Origin: Orbilia blumenaviensis
Lineage: Eukaryota > Ascomycota > Orbiliomycetes > Orbiliales > Orbiliaceae
Assembly: GCA_036872755.1 (NCBI GenBank)
Contig: JAVHNS010000002.1
Span: 4,092,001-4,156,000, forward strand
Length of the DNA: 64,000 nt
Direction of reading: 5' to 3'
The position numbers and the translations under genes are program-made. Shown piece after piece: positions 25,021 to 35,142 of this stretch. Position 1 is the stretch's first letter. Every line of letters begins with the position of its first letter. The notes under the pieces were generated by a model, which saw nothing but the letters and a program-made list of their open reading frames with translations, was not told where the DNA came from and ran no database searches.

Positions 25021-26977
25021 CACGGCATGTGGCTAATGTTGAGATTTCGACAATTCGCTAAGATTTACATCTGAGTGAATGCGAATCGTTAATTAATCGG
25101 CCTAGTCCATCATACTTGTGCATGTTAACATATAAATATGTGTACATGTGGTTATATATACTTATATATAAACTTGAATATGGATTGACAAGCTGTATAC
25201 GACATCCTGGTTCGAGGCTAAGACTTTGTGTCCCATATATCTGCGCAGCGGGGTGCACAGCATTGCCGCACAACCCAGGCTGCTTGCGATAAGGCCGGGA
25301 GTAAAGCCAAATCTGAACTATCCGCGTAACACGATTGCGGCGTGGCCAGGGGGGAAAGGCGAAACTCAAATTGGGCCGAATCGAATGCGGATGGAGGGTT
25401 TGAGGAGAAAACGAGTTCTCCAATGCTCCGCTCTCAGCTACATACCTAAGTACCTAGAAGTCGGTTTTCGATCAAATTGAAAATCGAATGGTGGCCAGGT
25501 CGAAGGTTGCATATATTAATATTGTCTTATCGTTCTCCGATGATAAATGGCGCCGGGAACTATCTTGGCTTAGCTGAGGTGGGATTAGTGGGCTATTTCG
25601 ACGTTGAGCTTAGCTGCATGCTTGGCTCTCGCGTGAAATCAAGGAGCTGACATGCAGGTTCAAGGAATTAGCCCAATGAGGAATGCATCCTCCCTCCACC
25701 AGACCGCCGATAATGACGGGTGGTTTACTGCATCATGGAATTATAAAGTTTAGCTTCCAGGGTGGTTTCCATTGCTTCATGGACAGCTAATTTTAAAAGC
25801 TGTGCCGTCTTTGTCTCTCTGAAATTTCCTAACACTTGTTCCAGTGCTTCGCCGCCCCTTTTCGATCGAATCCTCTTATATCTGTCCACCTTGGGAACCT
25901 CCTCAGCACAACCTCTGATCTTTTCGTGTCCGTCCAGAGCCATTCTTTCTCTCCCGACACCCCGTTTCGAGTTTGGCGACGAGATCTACAAAATTTGGTG
26001 CACCAGACTTGTCAGCTTGATATCAATCCAGCCGGCCGTTCACAGCCCGACCTGGAAACCATACCCGAAAATACCTGACCAACATAATACAACAATTCAA
26101 AGCAGTTTCAGGGGCAGCTCCAACAGGATAATAGATTCTTGAAGCCAGTCGTTTCAAAAAACCAAACGTCGCTCGGTGTTTACTGAAGGCCACGTAAATT
26201 CAAAGACATAAAACCCTTGGGTCCTGCCCACTGAGGAGCTCGAAAAGCTTATTCCCCCCATTACCTTCTCAAGTCAGCGCCAGTCTCGTGGGGTCCCTGT
26301 ACTTTTTTCCTGGATATTTCAAGTTTGCCTGGTCTTGTCCAACAAAAAACCCGCTCTTTAGCTCTTTAGCCCGGTATATTACTCTCGCTTTCACCTCGAA
26401 AACCAGGTTCACCAAACTTGTATCTACGGGATACCCGCGCCAGCCTTTCCCTCCCCCCCTCCGGCCCTGGAAAGATTGCTATTGGGCGAGGGGTGCCAGG
26501 CTGGATCATTATCCGCTTATCTTGGCCTGTGCTGGATGCTGAAAACCCCCCATTGAGTTCGCAGCCTGAGTCGCAAGATAATCCGGATCATATCGCCCGA
26601 CATTCCAACGGCTGCCGACGATTATTGCATGTTCAGACCCGCAGGTGACCAATCGACATTCCTAGGGTCTGCCTCAGATTTTCTTTCTTTCCGTCGACGG
26701 AATCCTTGCCAGAATTAAGCTTGGTTCGTGGCGACAGATTGTTTAGAATTTATCATTTTTGGACCAAGCCAAACGAAATTGACGACAACGCATTTCTGAC
26801 AGGCGGAAAACAACGGGTCCCTTGTTCATAAAAGTCAGGGAGCGAATATTATAGTACGATTCGATATTAAAACCCAGGTCGGACGTCTTGGAAATATTCA
26901 ACTTTGAAAGAAAGCCCTCCCTCTAGATCCATATCATCGCCTCTGATCAAGCAGCGCCGTCTTTTACATACGCCAAA

Positions 26978-28234
26978 ATGAAGGTTACACTCGATTTAGA
27001 CAATGCATATACGTATGCAGCAACACACTACTACTCTGTCAACCCTCGAAACAGGAAATTCGTTTTCCTATTGCCAGCAAGCTTGTTTCTAGTGTAGGTA
27101 TTTCCTTTAGTCCTACTGATAAAATATTGCTAATTTGTTACGATATATAGATGGTTTATGTGGCTATTTGGCCCCTCTCACGAAACCGTCAAGTCGGCTC
27201 TTCCCAAAGTCTCGGTCAACTACCATCCAAACCGCCCCCCTCCGTCGCCCTACAATGAAACAAAACTCGCTCTTCTCATTGAAACACGGCCAATGGGCCA
27301 TCTTGCACCTCTCCTGCTTCACATGATCACTATTGTCCCACCAGATTGGAGGTTCCTTTTCTTGGGAACTAATGAGTCGATATCCCACTTAAATTCGTCC
27401 CTACCCGTCCAAATGCATGAAAGGAACGGAAAACTCGATCTCAGACTTATCCCAGAAAATGTATCTGTGACAGGCCCAGAAGAGACCTCGCAGACATTTA
27501 CAAACCTTTGGTTCTACGATGAAGTGCTTGGTGGTAGCCGCGGTGTTGAACATCTACTTGTGTTCCAAACCGATAGTATTCTATGCGCCAATAGCGAACT
27601 ATCTTTGAACGACTGGTTGCAGTATGACTGGGTCGGAGCCCCATGGTAAGTTGCCGATATCGCTTGCTTGCTCCTTTTCTTCTTCTTTGATTTGTCTTCG
27701 TTACTAATGCAAGAAACAGGAACCTTCAAGACAAATTCGGTGGCAACGGCGGCCTCTCTCTTCGCAGAATATCAAAGATCCGACAAGTTCTCCAGTTTCA
27801 GGAGCGTATTCCAAAAACGGATGCGGAAGATCTCTGGCTTATAAACAGGATCGGTCTTCTCCCTGGTGCAAACATGGCGACACCGAACCAGGAATCTGAA
27901 TTTAGTGTAGAGAACGTATGGCATCAATCGCCCATGGGATTCCATCTCGGCTGGAGTGGTGATAGGTTGCCCGAGGGTGTGTGGGATAGCGAAGATAATA
28001 GGAAGAGGATTTACGAATACTGGTATGTTCTTCACTTCCTGTGCTAATTCACCAAAAAGGCTATGATAACTAACGTCTTGTCATGGCAGCCCCGAAATCA
28101 AAATGATCATGAAGATGCGCCTCGAACGTGAAAGGTGCACAGCAGACGAAATAGCACGTTACAAAATGGACCATCCTAACCAGAAGCGTGAGCTCACTGA
28201 GAAATCGTTCATCCCAGTTCCTTTCGGTATGTGA
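26978..28234 (+). CDS. DUF5672 glycosyltransferase-like type II membrane protein (4 exons)
   Basis: Exons 26978-27093, 27151-27645, 27720-28022 and 28090-28234 give 352 residues. All junctions keep frame with GT-AG introns of 57-74 bases. Residues about 30-50 form a hydrophobic anchor (KFVFLLPASLFLVWFMWLF), as in Golgi type II transferases. The lumenal part holds DUF5672 hallmarks: ALLIETRPMGHLAPLLLHM, a PPDWRFLFLGT strand, the acidic core EHLLVFQTDSILC (a DxD-like position), the YDWVGAPW block split by intron 2, GGNGGLSLRR, and the EDLWLINRIG acidic motif. These features are shared with fungal glycosyltransferase-like proteins. The donor and acceptor sugars are unknown. The stop directly follows IPVPFGM, the usual end of this family. 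Confidence 0.85.
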
Positions 28235-30314
28235 GAGGGTTTATCGGTGTTCGCATTTTTTAAAAAACAAAAAAGGAGCCGTCTACGCTACGCCATGTCC
28301 ACCCATAAACTTTTATGCCTCAAAAATAACCGGCATGTACGAAAGACCAAAACGGCCTGAAAAAAAGAGGCCGCAGCAAAGCAAGATCGCTCGGTGCTCC
28401 CTCTTTCGTACACATTCTCCGAACACCGCTACCCCACACCCTGGTAGAGTTTTGCAGAGATGTGGCTCGTACTGGTAAATTCCGCTCGACCAATTGCTCA
28501 TCATCTTTTAGCTCTTCGTATCATTTTCTACGGTTATGGCGTTTATCATTCAGTGTTTCGTAGCAGTCCCATTTTTGTTCTGAATTTCCGTGGCTATTCG
28601 CAGTTTGTGGACCGACTAAATGCCAGTTTGGTTAGTCAGCTGCAAGGGCTAGGACTGGTTGCACGGGCTATACATGGAGGAGAGGGGGTGAATCCCGTCT
28701 ACCTGGTCCTCTTTATCCGGAGTTCATCTGATTTCCCATGTTGGAGCAGTGTGTTCGCAACAGTTCTTTCTTTTCTGTCTGTACTGTTTATCGTTTTTCT
28801 CTATCATTATGATGGGATCATTTAGTTGGCTGGGTTTAATGTATATACGACCGGATTGTTTAATGTATAAAAGAATAGATGGTAATAATGTATTGTTTTT
28901 TTGAGCCCTCTTGCATCATTTCACGACTAAGCGCGTATAAGGTATACCGCCGAAGCCAAACTGGTTGGATCCCGATTGCAACATTAGCTCAAGTATCCCA
29001 GAAACGAAACCAGATCCCGTCATGACAACAACCACCACCTGAACCCATGGATGCGATCGAATGCCAATACCAACAACAAGAAATCTCGGCGCAAATCGAT
29101 CCTCATTATATTCATCCATCCCTCTATCTCCTACGCGCCGAGCTCTAGAATATTATATAGATACCCGCCGATCACAAATAAAAAGCCTTCATTACCCAAA
29201 GGTCCCTCCTAGCTACTGCACCAGTATAATCCATCCGCAGGCCCGGGTAAAGGCCCCATCCTAGTACCGTGCAGTAAGGAAGAAAAAAAACAACTCGTGA
29301 TCTTACTTCTGTACCTTAATATTCGGTTCAGCCACCCGACTCAACCTTTTCCACTTCTCAACCAGGGATGCGGATGGTAATATATTACAGTAGCTGTTAA
29401 TGCTTGTAACCTGGTTTGCGGGATTGGCTGTTTTTCTCTCGCTTTCTGAAAGAAACAGTCCAGACGAGAACCTAAAAGCGGTAACCGTGAATTTAGACTG
29501 GCAACCCTTGGCCCTTGTGGTAATTTGGCTTTGAGAAATACCCTTGCGTGAGTTACGCAAGCTCACAAGCATTTGAAGCGCAGCTTCGGTCTTGGTATTA
29601 TATTGAATATTAATTATCCTCTTTTTTTTTTCAGCCACCAGGAATTAAGCTTTTCATCCTCTACATCACCTACCGACTCCAGTCTCCGTAGTCTAAAGTA
29701 TATGTACAATATGCATGTCGGTCCATATGTACTGTTTCAGAGCGGTGGGGTGCATAGTCTGTTCATGCTTGTTATCATGGTCGTGTGGGCTCAATCGTTC
29801 TTCAAATGAGGAGGGATACGTAGGTCAAAATATTAATTTTCGCTGGTTAACATGGCCCTTCGGAGTCGAAATACGGCAGTTGCTTGTCCTTTCACCATTT
29901 GAGCAGGCCTGTTGATAACTAGCTGAATATAATTCAGAATGTGTATTTGGACCTCGATCTAGACATGGTTTCAAATAATAACGCTTTGACTAAATAATTG
30001 CTTGATTGCGAGGAAGACGTCGTTACGTGGACATGATTCATGACACTTCAGATGCCTTCGTTATTATACTTCTTCTTTCCTTTCTTTTTTTGATAAACGC
30101 TGATAGGGAAGCATCCTTCCGCTCTCTCTTCCTTACTTTTGGGTGATAGTAGGCATAATTCCGCAATTGCCAAATAGAGAAGTAATGAGAGTCGAGAGCT
30201 AATAAACTATTGCTATCGGAATATCATTCCGAACGAGTTTTACAAGGGGAGGGGGAGAAAAGGAAAAAGGAATTCCAAGAAGAAATACTCAATAGAGTAG
30301 TGAACCCCGAGAAT
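28235..30314. other. intergenic between convergent genes
   Basis: About 2.1 kb of 3' flank. A frame at 28460-28825 encodes about 120 residues with a hydrophobic C-terminus, and a minus-strand frame at 28916-29119 contains a Val-rich hydrophobic stretch. Both lack a recognisable domain and sit where UTR is expected, so I do not call them. Short T-rich tracts occur near 29620 and 30085. Confidence 0.45.
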
Positions 30315-32209
30315 TTAGTCGCCTGTGAAGGTGTGGTTTTGTGGTTAGCACCCGTATTGAGTGGACGAGGGGAAAGGAGGGGTATAATGGTTTTTGTAGG
30401 CTTACCAAGAGCGTATGGATGAAGAATCTGCCCATCTGTTTCCCCCATCTAGTCAGTACGCCTTTCTTTCTATGGTCACCCTCTAGAGAAGAATATGTTT
30501 TACTTACGATACAACTCGGCTTCATTACTCGCAAGGAATACATAGCTATTCGGATTGTTGGCATTAGCGTACACGGCTCCATACTTGATTCAACTTATGT
30601 GCAGGATGTAATACCTTGGGGCGACCTCGCTCGGCTGACCTGGGCGTCCGAGCTGGTAGTCTTCGCCGAATCCTTCCATTTGTTCGGCTGGTCGACTGGC
30701 AGATTGAAGAGGAGTATGGACGGGTCCGGGACTACAGGGCCGACATAGTGTTTAGCAGCATATCACCTCATTCAATCGATCAGCTGCCTTGGGGGGGACA
30801 ACTTACGCTACAGCGTTGACTCTCTGGAATTGCAATGCTCTATCAGCACTTTATGATACCGACCGATTCGATTATATGGACTACACTTACAATTCCTTTT
30901 TTGATGAGATTCTTGGCGAGTGAACGGCTATTCGTGATAGGTGTCAGTTTTACAGCCCAATCATTAGGAAAAATGGAGGAACCCACGTGAAGCCAACAAT
31001 AGCACCCTTTGTCGAGGCGTAGTCAATCTATCGGGTTTACCATATGGCGATACTTTTCAGTCCACCTTTATCATCATCGCTTTTACGGCACGCCTCCAAG
31101 CTCCAGGTGTTACCTACCATAGAAGAAGTCCCACGGAAGGTGACGACTGAGGTCGAGTTGATGATACTAAAGTATCAATCAGTAACTTAGAGACCCTCTA
31201 CAAGCATGTTGTTTTTTATACTGACCTAGAACCCTTGCGCATGTGCGGAAGAGCATACTTGGTGATAGCGAACATTTGCAAGATATTGGCCTGGAAGGTC
31301 GACTCAACGACATCTGCACGGTCCACGGGGTATATATCAATATCATTTCTCACCACAGCTAACGTAGCCGACGACATGTGTCGTCCCCCAATGGCGGGAA
31401 CATACATGGGGGACCAACCTAAATCAATCTTCTCAAAATCCTTTTCCATTTTCTGCTTTCCGGCATTATTGACTAGGACGTCGATTCTTCCATATTCCTG
31501 AATATGGGAATCAATTACAGTGTTGCAATTTTTCCAGTTAGTCAGGTCGAACGGAATAAGCAAGCACTTGCGCTTTTCATTCTCAACGAGAGTTTTGGTT
31601 TCTTTGGCGTCGGCTTCTTCGTCGGCAAGGTAGACGATACTGATGTCGGCGCCTTCGCGGGCCATAAGGACAGCGATTGAACGGCCAATACCAGAACTAT
31701 GGTACGATCATACATTTCGCAATTAGTTGCGTATCGCGATATTGATAGGGGCTGATGTGTTAAATGACGGTAGAAGGACGACCTACTCTCCACCAGTGAT
31801 GAGAACTTTCTTCCCGCCTAGTTTTCCGACGCCCTATTGGTTTTTTGGAGATTAATTTGGTAAATATATTGGCTCATTGGCATTCTGGGGCATCCGTACC
31901 CAGTATTCGTAAAGCTTTCCACCAGGTCCTTCAAGACGGCTGACCTCTGGCTTGGGATCTAACTATTGTCAATATCGATACATAATATCTCTGAGAGATA
32001 GAGCTGGTAGGTAAGGTATGTGGATTCTTACGAGGCATATCCTTCTGGCTCCTAAAAGGTTCGTTTGTAGCACAATACGTTACTATTAATCCACCAAGAT
32101 AGATGTATATATCATATTATATACACAAAGTCAAATGCACATACCCTGGAAGATCCTGAGCATGGGCAGGAATTCCGCCTCCAAAGCCTTTATTCTGGTC
32201 GGCGGACAT
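30315..32209 (-). CDS. Short-chain dehydrogenase/reductase, YghA-like (14 exons)
   Basis: NAD(P)-dependent SDR of the extended bacterial YghA / general stress protein 39 type. Exons in gene order are 32145-32209, 32032-32051, 31900-31958, 31787-31833, 31419-31696, 31226-31313, 31118-31166, 30987-31027, 30891-30927, 30807-30823, 30615-30731, 30508-30545, 30406-30435 and 30315-30322. Together they give 297 residues, against about 294 for YghA, and every junction preserves frame. Visible motifs are the cofactor loop TGGDSGIG, the NNAG strand, catalytic Ser in SSIINSTSVVTF, the YASTK catalytic Tyr/Lys pair, IRVNAVAPGPVHTPLQ and the C-terminal GQILHPYALGD. The N-terminal P-G-S-Q-K-D-M-P tail is also typical of the subgroup. 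The active site is intact. Three exons are micro-exons of 20, 17 and 8 bases. I chose the ATG at 32209 because it gives the family length. Confidence 0.88.
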
Positions 32210-33776
32210 GATGATTGAAGTTGTGTTTAACGTTGTAGAATTGGATGGATGTATGGAGTTGACAAGATATCGCTCTGACCGTGATGGCTCTGATCTATCG
32301 GGTTGATTGGAGACGAATAGTATTGTAGTTGATAGCACGGAGTTCAAAGACTGAAGGTGTTTGTAACCCGTGAGAGCATAGTAGAAGTACTTCTACGCTA
32401 CTAGCTTTAGTAGCTGTCTATTTTTTTTTTTGTGTAAGGATTTCTGTTCAAGTTTACTGATATGCTCATGAGCTCATAGATAATTACCAATTACGGTTAC
32501 AATAGCCATCTACGAAGCCAGAAATAAAAAGAGTATCTGAACATGCTAAAACCAACGCATTTTTGTAGCCGCATCGACGTCATGCGCGTCATGGTGATGG
32601 CAGCGGCAGAAATTCAGAACCGATAGGGATTAAGACCGGCTACAACGGCTGTTCCCGAGTTATTAATTACCAGATCTGATATACCTCAATTTTCAACGAT
32701 ATAAGTCTACCTGTTTTTTTTTTTTTTTGGCCAATGATTTAATTAATTGTGGCCCCTACTGCTGCCGATAAATCCCCTACATTGCATTGTTGGATGTTGC
32801 ATTATTTGCAGCCGAGCTGTGTGGAATGCTGCACAAAGAACGTTAACTGGAACTTGGATATGTGAGTACTCATGTATGTATATGTACGTACGAGCCATAC
32901 ATACATACATAATAAGGTGGATCGATATACTAGTGACACCTTATAATATATATCTCGCCTCCCCACGATCCGATAATTGGGACCGAACCCTGGACCATCG
33001 TCTATCTCATCTCATCGATTCGCAGTCCTCAATCTGCACCCATTGAAACGGTCTTGGTGCTCTCTCTCTCCCTCTCTTTCTCTTTGCTTCTAGAATACAT
33101 GTTATTAGTAGTCTGGGCGAATAACTCATGTAAGTACTTATTACTTAAAAGTAATTGCTGCACTGTACTGCACTGTAGAAATACATTGGCTTGTTTGGGG
33201 ACCCTGCAAGTCCAGCTGGCGGAGCTCGAAAGAGTCGTAGTCGGAGTAACAGTCGTGTGTTGTCTGTCGCCAGCCAGCCAGCCAGCCTCCCCTTTTCGGC
33301 AACAGCGACCGACTTGAACACCCAGGCTGGCACAGCACAGCAACCAAACAGCACAGCAGAGCGTGCCGAGGCTCCAAAACGCCGGCAGTCTGACTTTGAC
33401 CAGGCCGTCTCCTCCCCTCTGCCTCTCCCTCTCTGCCTCTCCCTCTTCCACGTCTGCCCGGCTTTCAGGAAGCGATATCGAGATAAACCACAATCTATCT
33501 GTCGCATCGCTGTCGCACTACCGCTGACGTCGACATCATCCTTCCAGTCCAACCCTTCAATCTGCGACTTATCACGGAAAAGGCCTAATCGTCCTCCCTC
33601 AGCCGTCCTTGCATACAGACTAGTCCAGTCCCTGTTTTGTGCAGTCGCGTTTTTCTCTTCCCGACCGTCCACCGATCGCAAGGGCCCTCCTATCTCATAC
33701 GGAGCCCACCCGCCTCCACATCCTTTCAGCCCTCCCCGTAGGCGATATTTCCATAAAAAACAGCAAGCCAATCACA
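32210..33776. other. intergenic: divergent promoter region with pyrimidine-rich leader
   Basis: The region lies between two divergently transcribed genes. It has a T15 run (32714-32728), TATG/CATA-type repeats (32870-32910), CT microsatellite-like DNA (33059-33090) and a second pyrimidine-rich block (33409-33455). Long CT tracts ahead of a gene are typical of strong fungal promoters, so this is probably promoter and 5' UTR of the gene starting at 33777. Long frames on both strands (33191-33853 plus, 33145-33771 minus) overlap completely and show no domain, so I do not call them genes. Confidence 0.5.
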
Positions 33777-34370
33777 ATGGATCAGGTTTCCGGTCTCTTA
33801 CGAGAATTTGGCGTTGGTGGGAGCCGCAAGGGCAAGGGAAGGGCGGGGAATGACCAGATGGTGGTGAGTTGCGACCAAATTTAAATTGAACCTTTGACGG
33901 ATTATTCTGTGGGCTTCTTCATTACTCTGAAGTGCTCCTATTTTTATTTGTTTTATTTTATTTTATTTATTTTTGAAAAGTACTCGCATTGTTATATGTA
34001 TATGTCCAAAGTATTCACAACTTCCTAAGAACATTTGGAGTGCTAATCTTATGGTTTACAACAATGTTAGGGAACGGCTGGAAAATACATATTCACCGCC
34101 ATTATCGTCCCATGGATCTTTTCTCGTGTTATGAAACCCATGCGCGTGTACGCTCGCGGTTTCCTGGCCCTTCACATGAAGCGCGGTATGAAACAGAGTG
34201 GTAAAAAATCCATGAGAGTGCTAGTCTGCGGTACGTTGCTCAAGCATCTAGACACGTTGACGAGGAAGGAGACATTATTCGCATTCTGGTTTGCTCTTTT
34301 GGTGTTTTTGAAGAGCGTCATGCCGCACTTCAAAGGCGCAATGAAGACTTTGATGAAGAGAATGAGATAA
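33777..34370 (+). CDS. Small basic membrane-associated protein, unknown function (2 exons)
   Basis: Exon 1 is 33777-33863 and exon 2 is 34071-34370, separated by a T-rich GT-AG intron of 207 bases. They encode 128 residues. The N-terminus is Gly/Lys/Arg-rich. Two hydrophobic segments follow (YIFTAIIVPWIFSRVM and TLFAFWFALLVFLKSVM), each set between clusters of Lys and Arg, and the tail ends MKTLMKRMR. The pattern suggests a small, strongly basic membrane or membrane-bound protein. I do not recognise the family. The ATG was chosen for in-frame splicing and its position just after a pyrimidine-rich leader. The sequence is plausible as coding but lacks homologues I can name. Confidence 0.5.
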
Positions 34371-35142
34371 ATTATACATCGCTTGATCGCCCTGCCATCT
34401 TGCAGGGCAATCTTTATTATGATTGTGGAAAAGGATATACGCATGGAAGCGAGGATATGACAATGGAAGGGGAGTTCGATTGCTGCGACGAGTTTCCTTT
34501 GGACCCTGGGATGGCTTTTTATTTTTGGATCTTGCTTTCTACACGTTTCCTTACCCGGGCACGTCTTTATATTATATTATACAATGTTACTTCTGTGTAA
34601 GATAGCCTTTTCTTTTCTTTTCTTTCTTTTTTTTTTTTTGCCTTCTTCCCTTTTCTTGTCCAGAGGTATTTGCATTTCCACTTTTTCATATCAGATTTGG
34701 AAACATCGAGCGCTGCGACAGCTGGAATCCTGTTTAGCGAATTTAATGAAGTCTCTTTTACTATGCTTATCTTCTTTTGCCTCGTCCTATTCCGTGCTAT
34801 GATACCTTAGGAGAGAGATCACACATTCAAGCAAACGGGCAACCACAGGCCTTTTAATTCCTGGGAGGTTCGGGGTTGGGATGGCTTGCAATTGGGTTAT
34901 TGTTCTGGAGATGCAGCTCGAGCATCTTCAATATGGCTGTCATTCCTTTGCCGTTTTCCTTAATCCCGATTTCAACTTTCATGTCGCATTTAAATCAACT
35001 TCACCATTTACATTCCTTCTCCCCGAATTTGGATCCCAATATCCTCATTGTCGCCCTTCCTCTTCTTACCATCTCCCTCTCTTTCAGCTTCTTTCATCTC
35101 AAAATTTACCCAAAACCTGCATGATTAAACCGACATATCAGG
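34371..35142. other. intergenic spacer
   Basis: 3' flank of the small membrane-protein gene and promoter of the GRDP-like gene. It contains TTTTC/CTTTT repeats (about 34607-34640) and a CT-rich stretch (35010-35100) just upstream of the next start. The short frames here have no recognisable content. Confidence 0.5.

Larger units (their letters stand above)
23936..26977. other. 3-kb repeat-rich intergenic region
   Basis: No convincing gene. The left half holds an A25 run joined to a GA repeat (24320-24360), a CCTA tandem (about 24461-24478) and clustered TACCTAGGTA palindromes (24771-25020). The right half has an open frame on the minus strand (25725 to about 25981, ending in a Lys/Glu-rich stretch) that overlaps a plus-strand frame. 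Neither has a recognisable domain. The final few hundred bases are pyrimidine-rich and probably include the promoter and 5' leader of the DUF5672 gene. Confidence 0.5.

Noticed and set aside
28460..28825. 121-codon frame with a hydrophobic C-terminus after the DUF5672 gene
   Set aside because: It lies in expected 3' UTR, has no recognisable domain and uses no splice-consistent context.
32965..33015. GGTTCGGTCCC on the minus strand resembling a tRNA T-arm
   Set aside because: The invariant A58 position is G, and neither the stem nor the rest of a cloverleaf can be formed.
33191..33853. 220-codon plus-strand frame as a separate gene
   Set aside because: It overlaps the start of the spliced gene at 33777 in another frame and an equally long antisense frame. 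Its Ser/Pro/Arg-rich composition fits a pyrimidine-rich leader.
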